A stretch of DNA of 64,000 bases from JACMLC01 sp963720235. Lineage in GTDB: Bacteria; Acidobacteriota; Blastocatellia; Pyrinomonadales; Pyrinomonadaceae. Positions 43,330 through 52,800 of the stretch are shown in pieces; the first letter of the stretch is position 1, and every line of letters begins with the position of its first letter. The DNA lies in the NCBI GenBank assembly GCA_963720235.1, contig OY970389.1:5270001-5334000 (forward strand), written 5' to 3'. The notes under the pieces are model-generated. The model worked only from the letters and a program-made list of their open reading frames with translations. It was not told the origin of the DNA and did no database searches. Position numbers and translations under genes: made by a program.

Positions 43330-44355
43330 TTACTGTATCTCTACGTAATCGCCTGTGTGAACTTCCTGTGCGACACGTGTGATGATTGCGGTTGCCGTGC
43401 GCTGCTGCACGCTGAGGATGACCATCTCGCCGACCACTTTGCGCGGCATGCGCGGTCGGTTGTCTTTAATCTCCGGCGTCGTGACCATTGGACCAAAGAT
43501 GCCTGTTGTGTTTGCATCCTTGACGCGCTGGGCCTTGTTGGAAAACTTGCCGCCTTTGAAGATGTCGCTCCCGAAACCGCTATTGGCCGTCGGCGTGACC
43601 TCTTCATCACGAAAGCGCGTGATGTTGCCTCTGCCCAACGGGCGATAGATTGTCAGAAAATCTCCGGGCCGCACATTGTCTTCCGAGCCGAGGTCTATGA
43701 AGACCACTTGATCTCTGCTAACCATCTCGCGCAGGTCGCGCGCAAGGATGATGCGTCCTTTCTGTTTGCCCGTCGGTTCGGAGAAGCGATCCAGTGTGAC
43801 TTCTTCGCGCTGAAAGGGCGCAACTCTCTGCGGCGCTGCACGCAAAAGGTCGCCCAAAAGAAGATCGTCGCATGACGAAGTGACCTGCGCGACTGAGACT
43901 TGATCTTTCACTTTCACGACGCGCAGTCCGCCAATCTCCTGCGTATAAACGCCAAGCCAGCCCTTCTTCTTTGAATGCCTGCTCTTGAACTGACCGCGCG
44001 GGCGAATCACAATATATTCCTGCCCTTCGCGCACGCCTTGCTGCGCTCCGGCATTGATATAGACATAGTCGCCAAAGCCGTAGATGCGCTGTTCCTGCTC
44101 CTCTTCGCCACCGACAATCTGCAAGTTGTTCGGGGCAGGCGCATACTGTATAAACCCTGCGCAGTACAAGTTGGCTTTACCCGTCACAGGCTGCGGGCCT
44201 TTCTTCACAGGCATCACGACTGTCGGCGTAGGCGTGGGCTGAGGCCGCGACATCTGGCCGGGACTGGTTTGCGCGCCCGCCGAATAGGTTAGGCCGCAGA
44301 CGAGCAGCAACACTGTGGCGGCAAAGCTGCGATAAAAAAGATGGTTGATCCGCAC
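43330..44355 (-). CDS. Exported protein with FlgT-like repeated domains
   Basis: 341 residues from a GTG at 44355, chosen because AAAGGAG lies seven bases before it; the longer frame from 44499 has no such site. Signal segment (about residues 5-27, ending Ser-Ala-Gly-Ala-Gln), a Thr/Pro-rich linker, then domains with Val-Tyr-Ile-Asn-Ala-Gly-Ala-Gln-Gln-Gly-Val-Arg-Glu-Gly and Val-Phe-Ile-Asp-Leu-Gly-Ser-Glu-Asp-Asn-Val-Arg-Pro-Gly-Asp. These recall the C-terminal region of FlgT and related beta-barrel modules. It ends with Val-His-Thr-Gly-Asp-Tyr-Val-Glu. Function unknown; extracytoplasmic. Confidence 0.72.
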   Translation of the reverse strand: MRINHLFYRSFAATVLLLVCGLTYSAGAQTSPGQMSRPQPTPTPTVVMPVKKGPQPVTGKANLYCAGFIQYAPAPNNLQIVGGEEEQEQRIYGFGDYVYINAGAQQGVREGQEYIVIRPRGQFKSRHSKKKGWLGVYTQEIGGLRVVKVKDQVSVAQVTSSCDDLLLGDLLRAAPQRVAPFQREEVTLDRFSEPTGKQKGRIILARDLREMVSRDQVVFIDLGSEDNVRPGDFLTIYRPLGRGNITRFRDEEVTPTANSGFGSDIFKGGKFSNKAQRVKDANTTGIFGPMVTTPEIKDNRPRMPRKVVGEMVILSVQQRTATAIITRVAQEVHTGDYVEIQ

Positions 44356-44682
44356 GAGAAATCTCCTTTGGCGTTCAGGGAACGGCATAGATGTTTGGTG
44401 GTCTGATTCCTTGTAGGCCGCCCTTAAATCCGGCGACAATCCGCGTGAGAATGAAAGTTTGGGCCAGCCGCCGCTTACAAAACGGCAGAAACTCCCCAAT
44501 GGGCAACTTCAATCCTACTTCGCCGGAGACAACCGCGTCAACATAAATTTTTTACCATGTTAAACACACAGGAAGGGAAAATGCCAAGTATTCTCTGCAA
44601 CTTGCGTTTGAGGCAACTCTATTGATAGTATCCAAAACCTCTTGCGGAGCGGCAATTCTCCGTGAGGAAACTTTCATCCAAA

Positions 44683-44757
44683 GCCGGTGTAGCTCAGGGG
44701 TAGAGCGGCAGTTTTGTAAACTGCGGGTCGGGGGTTCAAATCCCTCCACCGGCTCCA
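44683..44757 (+). tRNA. trnT: tRNA-Thr (anticodon UGU)
   Basis: Complete cloverleaf: acceptor GCCGGTG/CACCGGC, D-arm GCTC/GAGC, anticodon stem GCAGT/ACTGC with loop TTTGTAA (anticodon TGT at 44715-44717), variable GGGTC, T-arm with TTCAAAT, discriminator T and encoded CCA. Reads ACA threonine codons. A possible promoter (TTGCGT, 18 bp, TAGTAT at 44602-44631) lies upstream and a strong terminator follows. tRNA 3' ends are common insertion points; an AT-rich patch follows this one. Confidence 0.96.
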
Positions 44758-44772
44758 TTAGAATCAATGACT

Positions 44773-44806
44773 TAGGGCATCCACGACGGATGCCCTATCT
44801 ATTTTG
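44773..44806 (+). terminator. Terminator after tRNA-Thr
   Basis: Stem TAGGGCATCC/GGATGCCCTA (10 bp), loop ACGAC, followed by TCTATTTTGTG. Confidence 0.8.
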
Positions 44807-45216
44807 TGTGCCAGTTGTGTGCCAAATTTCAATAAAGTGAATTAAGTACCCCTATCTTGGTAGTTTTGTTCCGATACTGAGGAACGGGATGTTGATAATT
44901 AAGTCTCTGATAATTTAACAAAAAGGGTCTTTGTTGAATTACATATTGGGTATTACAGTTGAAATTTGTTGCTGGTAGAAGATATTAAACTTAAGGAATA
45001 GGTAGATAGTGGAGAGTTAAATTAGACAAAAATCATTCTGTCCAATAACTGTCGAACGAGACGTAGCAGTTATAACCCGTTTAGGATATTATTCGTGCTC
45101 TTGTCTAATAGCTCTTGGCGGAAATAAAAATTGCACCCTGTTCTTAAGGGAATTTCGTTTCGGGGTGATTGACAAGAGCAGAGACGAGTAGGGCGCAGAT
45201 ACTATACTCTTGACAG
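44805..45216. other. AT-rich gene-free stretch after tRNA-Thr
   Basis: No ORF with a start signal. It begins with two TGTGTGCCA units 11 bp apart (44805 and 44816) and is visibly richer in A/T than the flanking genes. It contains a nested inverted-repeat structure at 45021-45109. Probably a scar or remnant of foreign DNA inserted at the tRNA. Confidence 0.6.
45021..45109. repeat. Nested inverted repeats, possible structured RNA or element end
   Basis: ATTAGACAA at 45021 and TTGTCTAAT at 45101 form a perfect 9-bp outer stem; ATAACTG (45045) and CAGTTAT (45067) form an inner 7-bp stem. No coding potential. Could be a small RNA or a recombination site; no family recognised. Confidence 0.45.
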
Positions 45217-45885
45217 CTATTTCGATGGAAGTTTTGTAATCTTACGCCGGACATCTTTCATCCATTCCATTAATGGGGATTCATCAGTCGAAGTTGGTCT
45301 ATCAGCACCTGTTCCAAAAAACTCGTAAAAAATAGTTCCTAAACCCATGTACCACAAGCGATATTTAGTACCATCCGCTGTGATGTTAATTACATCTCTC
45401 GTTCTATCGAAAAACTTTATCTCACCCTCCAACGACTGGCATAGCCTTTTAAAAAAGCTATCGCGCAGCCTTCGGATCGCAGCCGAGTTTATATTAATGA
45501 CCCTTTTCGTAATGCGAATCTGCTTCGCCATTTCTACTGCGTTCTCTGTCCCCGTCCTGCGGAAAATCTCGTTGAGTTTAGTGTTGATGTTTCCATCTGC
45601 TGATTTATACTCAATTGCCTCAACATTGTCCGCTCTGTAAATAATCATAATTTGTGACTCAGCGTCGAAGCTTGGTTCATATCTAAGCACAAAGGCATAG
45701 CGAATTTTAGCCTCTTCAAGTTTGTCACGCGGAAATAATAAATCAAGGACTTGCTCGTAAGTTTTGCTCTTGACGACAGGGATACTTTCTTCTTGTAGGG
45801 TCTCCCTTTCCTGAGCGTATGCATGAGCTATATTCATAACAAGAAGCAATACGGCACCTAGAGAGAGCTTCCTAAATGATTTCAT
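45217..45885 (-). CDS. Exported protein of unknown function in an AT-rich patch
   Basis: 222 residues from the ATG at 45885 (GGAG eight bases upstream; a longer ATG frame starts at 45900). Signal peptide ending near Ala-Tyr-Ala-Gln. The mature part is mixed, with Phe-Val-Leu-Arg-Tyr-Glu-Pro-Ser-Phe-Asp-Ala-Glu-Ser-Gln-Ile, Ile-Thr-Lys-Arg-Val-Ile-Asn-Ile-Asn and Lys-Tyr-Arg-Leu-Trp-Tyr-Met-Gly-Leu-Gly. Codon use is more AT-rich than in neighbouring genes, suggesting transfer. No family recognised. Confidence 0.68.
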   Translation of the reverse strand: MKSFRKLSLGAVLLLVMNIAHAYAQERETLQEESIPVVKSKTYEQVLDLLFPRDKLEEAKIRYAFVLRYEPSFDAESQIMIIYRADNVEAIEYKSADGNINTKLNEIFRRTGTENAVEMAKQIRITKRVININSAAIRRLRDSFFKRLCQSLEGEIKFFDRTRDVINITADGTKYRLWYMGLGTIFYEFFGTGADRPTSTDESPLMEWMKDVRRKITKLPSK

Positions 45886-45913
45886 AGTTAATGACTCCAC
45901 TTACGGCCCTGAA

Positions 45914-46135
45914 TCATTCAGGTAGCCTAACGGTTCTCCAAGAATCAATAAACTGCTCAAAAACATTTCTATTATTTTGGTATGCACCCTCTTCAGAGAA
46001 AAGCCCTACTGTATAGATAATATCTCTGCCTCTAGGATTTTCCCGCACGGCAGATATAATATCCTCTATGGCTGTTTCATTTGAACCTTCACATTTATAT
46101 TTTAGTGTAATGTGCGTTGCCGACAGATCGGACAA
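45914..46135 (-). CDS. Short ORF, possibly the 3' end of a broken gene
   Basis: 73 residues from a TTG. No ATG and no convincing ribosome-binding site; the frame stays open about 50 bp further upstream, which suggests a remnant of a longer gene. Ends Phe-Ile-Asp-Ser-Trp-Arg-Thr-Val-Arg-Leu-Pro-Glu, 28 bp before the next gene on the same strand. AT-rich. Not recognised. Confidence 0.4.
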   Translation of the reverse strand: MSDLSATHITLKYKCEGSNETAIEDIISAVRENPRGRDIIYTVGLFSEEGAYQNNRNVFEQFIDSWRTVRLPE

Positions 46136-46225
46136 TCGTCTTGCAGAGCGCCGCTCTACAACAAGGCTGAGTCTGTTGTGAATTGACGCTCACTCTTGCC
46201 TGTGTTACAAACCACGCGGAGTAGG

Positions 46226-46654
46226 ATGCGCTTGATGAGAGCAGATTTTAGTCTCAATTCGATTAGGAAGAGGCACGGGCGAGTGATTCGCGCGGTGGCT
46301 ATTCTTTTCCTCTTACACACTGGCGGGGATATTCTCCTGCCGCAGTATTTCTGTGGCGGCGAGGAGATCGGCGGGCTACCGCTCCAGACCATAGTCTCTG
46401 CCGCGCCCGATAGCACAGCCGACAATGCGCTTATCGCCTCTATCCGTACTTCAGACAACTCCCGACCTGAGCACCCGCAAGACCAAGAGCCGCACGAAGA
46501 GGATTGCTTCTGCTGCTGCGCGCATGTGCTGCCGGGCTTCGGCTTCACTGGCGTTATCAGTGATGGGCCGGGCCAGTTATCTATCGGCTCTGAAATAAAC
46601 TCTCTCCCTTCGCCTCCGCTCCCAAACACATACCACCCTCCACGTTTCGCTTAA
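46226..46654 (+). CDS. Small exported Cys/His-rich protein preceding a metal-efflux operon
   Basis: 142 residues from the ATG at 46226 (GGAG at 46218; a TTG extends the frame to 46196). Arg-rich start and hydrophobic segment (about 20-40) for export or anchoring. The striking part is residues about 85-106: His-Pro-Gln-Asp-Gln-Glu-Pro-His-Glu-Glu-Asp-Cys-Phe-Cys-Cys-Cys-Ala-His, a dense metal-ligand cluster. It lies about 150 bp before czcC and may bind metal in the periplasm as a sensor or chaperone. No family recognised. Confidence 0.65.
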   Translation: MRLMRADFSLNSIRKRHGRVIRAVAILFLLHTGGDILLPQYFCGGEEIGGLPLQTIVSAAPDSTADNALIASIRTSDNSRPEHPQDQEPHEEDCFCCCAHVLPGFGFTGVISDGPGQLSIGSEINSLPSPPLPNTYHPPRFA

Positions 46655-46808
46655 TCCTTTTTATATAGCTGAAAGTTTGTTCAGGGATATTCGGCGCGGA
46701 TTCGTGTCTTTAACGTGCGCTTACTTTAAGAGTGTAGCCGCGTAAAGGATTCAATCAGGCCGTCGCCCGTGAACTCGTTTATACGCTTTTACTAGAAAGG
46801 CTGTGGCG

Positions 46809-48269
46809 ATGATTTTCTCGCAGCGCGCGACCCGGCGATCATACGCGCTTGTTTTATCTGTCTTAATTCTACTCGGCGGCATTCCTCCGGCATACGGTCA
46901 AAACACGGATGCTTCGGGCATTGTCGCGCGCGATGTAATTGTCAAAGTTCCGGTTCTGACATCCACTAAAGCTATTGAGAGCAATCCGGTGGAAAAGCGC
47001 ATCGCGCCTTCATCCGTTGCCCTCTACTTCGACCCTCAACAAGGTTCTACATCTCAGGACATCGCGCGCCGCGCGCTTGAAGCCAACGGCGAGCTTGCAG
47101 CCGCGCGCCTTGAGATTGAGCGCGCACGCGCACGCCTGCGCCAGGCTGGGCTCAGACCCAATCCAACAGTTGATTTCGAGCAGACCACAGGACGGCTCAC
47201 AGGCTCGGCAGGCGAAAGCGAAACCAGCGTCGGCGTGTCGCTCCCGTTGGAGTTAGGCGGTAAACGGCGGCGGCGTATAGAGCTGGCCGAAGCGGAGCTT
47301 GAGGCTGTAGAGGCTGAAATAGCTGAGCGTGAACGTCGGCTCACAGCAGAAGTGCTCGCTCTTTACGCAGAAGCTCTGGCCGCGTTGCGTGAATTGGAGA
47401 TTACAGAAGGATTGACTGAGTTGGATTTGAAGACAGTCGTATTTGTCCAGGCGCGTGTCAATGAAGGCGAGACTGCTCCACTCGAACTGAATCTCTTACG
47501 CGCGGAAGTGGAACGCCTGCGTTCCCGTCGCGCGCTCGTCGAAGGCCGACTGCAATCGGCACTCATTCGTCTCAAGAGTCTCGCGGACATTCCGCTACAG
47601 GAGCCGTTGCGCTTGCGCGATGGTCTCTCTACTGCTTCATTGCGTGAGCCTCCCGCTTCGCTCGAAGCGGCTGTGGAGATTGCGCTTCGCACGCGGCCTG
47701 ACCTTCGTCTCGCGCGCCTCAATGAGGAAGTAGCAAACGCTGGCTTGCAACTCGCACGCGCACAAGGAACGCCCAACCTGACGGCCTTTACAAGATACAC
47801 GCTGAGCCGCTCCGCATTCGATGACACGCCCGTTGGTGTGCTCAATGATAGAGACAAGCTGCTGACCTTTGGCGTCTCTGTTGAACTCCCTGTCTTTAAC
47901 AGGAATCAGGGCGCGAAAGCGGAAGCGGCGACGGCTATCGTTCAGGCCCGAAAGCGACGCGAGTTTGCCGAAGCTACTGTGCGGGCCGAAGTCGCAAGTG
48001 CTTACGCGCGCTACGAGGCGGCGCGGGTAGCACTTCTGACCTTTGAGCAAGGCGTCATCAGTCGGTCAAACGAAAACCTCAAGATCATTCGCGCGGTCTA
48101 TGAGCTTGGTGAAATTCGCATCACTGACCTTATCAATGAGCAGCGAAGGCTTCTTGACTCGCAGCGTGAGTTTACAGAGGCAATGGCCGAACGCTACCGC
48201 GCCCTCGCAGACCTACAGTTATCCATCGGTGCTCCTCTAGTCCAAAGCACGACCACGATGAAGGAATAA
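46809..48269 (+). CDS. czcC: Outer-membrane efflux protein, TolC/CzcC family
   Basis: 486 residues from the ATG at 46809 (AAAGG eight bases upstream; GTG at 46803 is an alternative). Signal peptide ending Ala-Tyr-Gly-Gln, then two OEP repeats with long heptad-rich coiled coils, rich in Ala, Glu, Arg and Leu: Ala-Arg-Leu-Glu-Ile-Glu-Arg-Ala-Arg-Ala-Arg-Leu-Arg-Gln-Ala-Gly and Ile-Thr-Asp-Leu-Ile-Asn-Glu-Gln-Arg-Arg-Leu-Leu-Asp. Forms the outer-membrane channel of a tripartite heavy-metal exporter with the next two genes. Confidence 0.9.
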   Translation: MIFSQRATRRSYALVLSVLILLGGIPPAYGQNTDASGIVARDVIVKVPVLTSTKAIESNPVEKRIAPSSVALYFDPQQGSTSQDIARRALEANGELAAARLEIERARARLRQAGLRPNPTVDFEQTTGRLTGSAGESETSVGVSLPLELGGKRRRRIELAEAELEAVEAEIAERERRLTAEVLALYAEALAALRELEITEGLTELDLKTVVFVQARVNEGETAPLELNLLRAEVERLRSRRALVEGRLQSALIRLKSLADIPLQEPLRLRDGLSTASLREPPASLEAAVEIALRTRPDLRLARLNEEVANAGLQLARAQGTPNLTAFTRYTLSRSAFDDTPVGVLNDRDKLLTFGVSVELPVFNRNQGAKAEAATAIVQARKRREFAEATVRAEVASAYARYEAARVALLTFEQGVISRSNENLKIIRAVYELGEIRITDLINEQRRLLDSQREFTEAMAERYRALADLQLSIGAPLVQSTTTMKE

Positions 48270-48273
48270 AACT

Positions 48274-49809
48274 ATGTCAGAAGATTCGAGACAAGAGAAA
48301 ACGATTCAAGAGGCGCAAGGCCCGGATGTGACGCGCGCTGTCGAAGAGGTCGAGACGCTTGACGGCAAGCGTTCCCGCATTGAGGTGGAAACTGTGCATG
48401 ACGCTTCATCCACTCGTTCCACACGCAACAGAAATGTGCTCATCGTTGCGGCAGTCGCGTTGGTCGCGCTCGTCGCTATCTTTGCAGTTGCGTGGTGGTC
48501 CAGGAGTGATGCGCCCCGCACTGATAAGACGGCAGCCGAAGCGAGTGAGGGCAAAGATGTGCACGGAGCGGAAGAAGGGCAGGAGGTTGAGCTTTCGCCG
48601 GAAGCTCTTGCTGCTGCCAAAATCGAAGTCGAAGGCGTCACGCAACGTCCGGCCATAGCTCTTCTGAAAGTCACTGGCACAGTCGAGTCTAACCAGCAGC
48701 AGACGCAGGCCGTCACTCCGCTCGTCGGTGGCCGTGTCGAGCGCGTCAACGTCGCGCTCGGCGACCGCGTGAGCGCAGGCTCAGTGATAGCTGTCATTTC
48801 CAGCCCACAGATCGCGCAGATGCACGGCAAGCTGCACGAGGCAGAGACAACTCTGGCTCTGGCACAGCGCAACCTCACGCGCGTGCAACGTGCAGAGAAT
48901 CGCGTTGCCGTCCTCCAGGCAAAAGCACGCCTTGACGAAGCAGAGGCTACTCTCAGGCGTACTCGCAAGTTAATCGAACTTGGCGCGGGCGCGGGCAAAG
49001 ATCTCATTGCCGCCGAGACTTCCTACAAGACGGCCAAAGCAGATTACGACTTCCAGAGCAACATCTCACTCAACCGTGAGCTACAGGAAGCGCAGGCTGC
49101 TGTCGAGACAGCGCGCGTGGATGTCTCACACATCCGCGACGAGATGCGTGCACTCGGCGCTCCTGTGCCGGAAGGCGAGCGTGATGACGATCACACCAAG
49201 AACACTTCGCTCGTAGCTTTGCGCGCGCCCGTGTCTGGCGTTGTCACCGAACGATTGGTCAACGCGGGCGCAGGTGTCGAAGCAGGAAAACCTTTGTTCA
49301 CGATTGCCAACCTCTCGACCGTATGGGTGATCGCCAATGTGCCGGAAGCAAGCATCGGCAACGTGCGCGTCGGCGCAGCCGCCGAAGTCCGCTCTGCCGC
49401 GCTTGGCTCTAATGCCATCTCCGGCAGCATCGGCTACATCAACCCACAACTCAACGAAGAGACAAGGACTGCGCAGGTGCGTATCGAAGTCCCGAACGCT
49501 GGCGAGCGACTCAAGGCCGGGATGTTCGTCGAGGTGGGATTGCAGGCTGGCACAGGACAGGCGACAGGGGAAGAGTTGATGGTTTCATCAGAGGCCATAC
49601 AGCGCATCGGAGAGCGCACGGTGGTCTTTATCCCAAAGGATGATGAGCCGGGCCATTTTGAAGTGCGTGAAGTCGAGCTTGGCGGTGAGAGCGAAGGTTA
49701 TAGAAAAGTCTTGAGCGGCCTCAGTCTCGGCGAGAAGGTCGTCACCAAAGGCAGCTTCACTCTCAAGACGCAAATGATGAAGGGCGAAATGGGGGAGCAC
49801 GGACACTGA
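48274..49809 (+). CDS. czcB: RND efflux periplasmic adaptor, CzcB family
   Basis: 511 residues. An acidic cytoplasmic start, one anchor helix (about 50-72), then an acidic linker with a His. The membrane-fusion architecture follows: lipoyl half with Pro-Leu-Val-Gly-Gly-Arg-Val-Glu-Arg-Val, a long coiled coil (about 180-290), and the second half with Leu-Arg-Ala-Pro-Val-Ser-Gly-Val-Val-Thr-Glu. The C-terminal beta domain ends in Met-Met-Lys-Gly-Glu-Met-Gly-Glu-His-Gly-His, typical of CzcB. Four bp after czcC and overlapping czcA (TGATG). Confidence 0.93.
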   Translation: MSEDSRQEKTIQEAQGPDVTRAVEEVETLDGKRSRIEVETVHDASSTRSTRNRNVLIVAAVALVALVAIFAVAWWSRSDAPRTDKTAAEASEGKDVHGAEEGQEVELSPEALAAAKIEVEGVTQRPAIALLKVTGTVESNQQQTQAVTPLVGGRVERVNVALGDRVSAGSVIAVISSPQIAQMHGKLHEAETTLALAQRNLTRVQRAENRVAVLQAKARLDEAEATLRRTRKLIELGAGAGKDLIAAETSYKTAKADYDFQSNISLNRELQEAQAAVETARVDVSHIRDEMRALGAPVPEGERDDDHTKNTSLVALRAPVSGVVTERLVNAGAGVEAGKPLFTIANLSTVWVIANVPEASIGNVRVGAAAEVRSAALGSNAISGSIGYINPQLNEETRTAQVRIEVPNAGERLKAGMFVEVGLQAGTGQATGEELMVSSEAIQRIGERTVVFIPKDDEPGHFEVREVELGGESEGYRKVLSGLSLGEKVVTKGSFTLKTQMMKGEMGEHGH

Positions 49810-52800
49810 TGATAAACGCACTCATTCGCTTTTCAGTTCAGCAACGCCTGCTCGTCATGTTGCTGGTTGCCATCATGGTAGGCGCGGGCGTGTACAGTCT
49901 TAAAAACTTGCCGGTTGATGCCGTGCCTGATGTCACCAACGTGCAGGTGCAAATCTTAACGGCTGCCCCATCACTTGCTCCGCTTGAGATTGAGCGGCAG
50001 ATAACTTTCCCTGTTGAAGTAGCGATGTCAGGGCTGCCGGATATTGAAGAGATTCGCTCCGTCTCCAAGTTCGGCCTCTCAGCCGTCACAGTTGTCTTTG
50101 ACGATTCCGTTGACACCTATTTCGCGCGCCAGCTAGTGCTCGAACGGCTCTCGCAGGCGCGTGAGCAGATTCCCGAAAACATCGGCTCGCCTGAAATGGG
50201 GCCGATCTCCACAGGCTTAGGAGAGATTTATCAATATGAACTTAAAGCCGAGCCGGGCAGCGGCTATGACGCCACATCTTTACGCACTATTCAGGATTGG
50301 AGTGTCAGGCGACAGCTTCTAGGTGTGCCGGGCGTCACCGAAGTTAATAGCTTCGGCGGCATGGAAAAGCAGTATCAGGTTCGTCTCGATCCGGCGAAAC
50401 TACAGTCCTATGGCCTGACCCTGCGCGATGTGCTCGAAGCGGTTATGCGCAACAACGCGAACGTCGGCGGGGCATATATTGAGCATGGCTCTGAGCAGTA
50501 TCTTCTGCGCGGCATCGGACTTGTGGAGAAGGCTGAAGACATCGGCAACATCGTCGTCAAGACTGGAAAAGAAGGCGTGCCTGTCTATGTGCGCGATCTA
50601 GGAGAAATAGTAGAAGGCGCAACCGTCCGGCAGGGCGCGGTGACGGCGGATGGAGAAGGAGAAATTGTCGCTGGTATTGCGATGATGCTCAAGGGCGAGA
50701 ACTCGCGCACAGTGGTCAACCGCGTGAAGGAGCGTGTCGAAGGCGTCAAGAAGACGCTGCCCAAAGGCGTGCAACTCATTCCTTTTTATGACCGCACAGA
50801 ACTCGTTGACCGCACTATCTGGACGGTCACAAAAAATCTAATCGAAGGCGCGCTTCTCGTCATCGTCGTGCTTATCCTTCTCTTAGGCAACTGGCGCGGT
50901 AGTCTGCTCGTGGCAACCATCATCCCACTCTCGATGCTGTTTGCGGCTATCCTGATGCGCGTCTTCAATGTGTCGGGCAATCTGATGAGTCTCGGCGCGC
51001 TCGACTTCGGGTTGATTGTTGACGGCGCGGTTGTGATGGTCGAGAACGCCTTGCGCAGGCGAGCCGAAGCGCAGCACGCGGGATCGAAAGAGCAGCCTGA
51101 GCGCACAATTCTTGATGCCTGCATAGAAGTGGGCCGTCCGGTGGTCTTCGCCGTCGCCATCATTATGATTGTCTATCTGCCCATCCTGAGCCTACAGGGA
51201 ATAGAGGGCAAGATGTTCAAGCCGATGGCTCTGACAGTTGTGTTCGCGCTTCTCGGCTCGCTCATCCTGTCGCTCACATTTGTTCCGGCAGCGATGACTT
51301 TCATCCTGCGCGGGCATGTCGCAGAAAAAGAAAGCTTTCTGATTCGATATGCGAAGCAGTGGTATGCACCTGCGCTCGCATTCATCATGCGCTATCGCGC
51401 GCAGGCTCTGGCAGTCGCCACTGCGCTTGTGATTATTAGCGGCATCATCTTCCCGATGCTCGGCTCCGAATTTATCCCACGCCTCGACGAAGGCTCTCTC
51501 GCTCTGCAAGTCCAGCAGATACCAAGCGTGTCGCTTACTCAATCCGTCAAGACTATCACCGAAGTGGAGAAAGTGATTAAAGGTTTCCCCGAAGTCACCA
51601 AAGTCGTCTCAAAGACTGGCCGAGCCGAAGTCGCCACTGACCCGATGAGTATTGACTTCAGCGACCTCTATGTGGAACTGAAACCGTCTTCGGAGTGGAC
51701 AACCGCACACACGAAAGCAGAGTTGATTGAGAAGATGTCGAAGGCGTTGGAGGACAATGTGCCGAACGCCTCCTTTAGCTTCTCACAGCCGATTGAGTTG
51801 CGCGTCTCGGAATTGATTTCAGGTGTTCGCTCGGATGTAGCCATCAAACTCTTCGGCGACGACCTCGACACATTGAAAAGGACTGCTGACAGGATAGCGC
51901 GCGTGGTGGGCGGCGTGCGTGGCGCGGAAGATGTGAAGGTAGAAGCGACTACAGGATTACCGCAACTTCAAATCAAGCCTGACCGTGCGGCCATCGCTCG
52001 CTATGGCATCAATGTCGAAGACGTGAATGATATTGTGGAGTCAATCGCCGCCGGAAAAGATGCGGGACAGGTCTATGAGGGCGAACAGCGATTTAATCTA
52101 GTCGTGCGTTTATCTGAGCAGACGGGCAAAGACATAGAGGCAATCAAGAACCTGCTCGTACCTGCGCCTTCGGGCGCGCGTGTTCCACTGTCCGAACTGG
52201 CAGACATCGCGCTGGTCGAAGGCCCTGCGCAAATCTCGCGCGAGGACACAAGGCGCAGAATCGGCATCGAGCTTAATGTGCGCGGGCGCGACATCGGGAG
52301 TTTCGTCGAGGAGGCGCAAAGAGTGATTGCCAGAGATGTCGAACTGCCTCCCGGCTATTACACCTTGTGGGGCGGGACATTCGAGAACTTGGAGCGTGCT
52401 TCGGGTCGTCTCATGATAGTCGTGCCGCTCGCGCTCTTTCTCATCTTCGTGCTTCTGTTTACCACCTTCGGCTCTGTGAAGCAGGCGTCGCTTATTTACA
52501 CGGGCATCCCATTCGCTATTGTCGGTGGCATCTTTGCGCTCGCCTTGCGCGGGATGCCATTCTCCATTTCGGCGGGCGTCGGCTTCATCGCTCTCTTCGG
52601 CGTCGCCGTGCTGAACGGCGTCGTGATGGTCAGCTATATCAATAAGCTCCGCGAAGAAGGAAAAACTGTCGCTGATGCTGTGATAGAGGGCGCGGAAACT
52701 CGTTTGAGACCTGTGCTGATGACTGCTTTGGTGGCGAGTCTTGGCTTTATCCCAATGGCTCTAGCCAGTTCTGCTGGCGCAGAGGTGCAGAGACCGCTCG

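Noticed and set aside
46156..46629. Minus-strand ORF of 157 codons overlapping the Cys-rich protein
   Set aside because: Opposite the better supported plus-strand gene, low-complexity Ser/Arg translation and no start signal.
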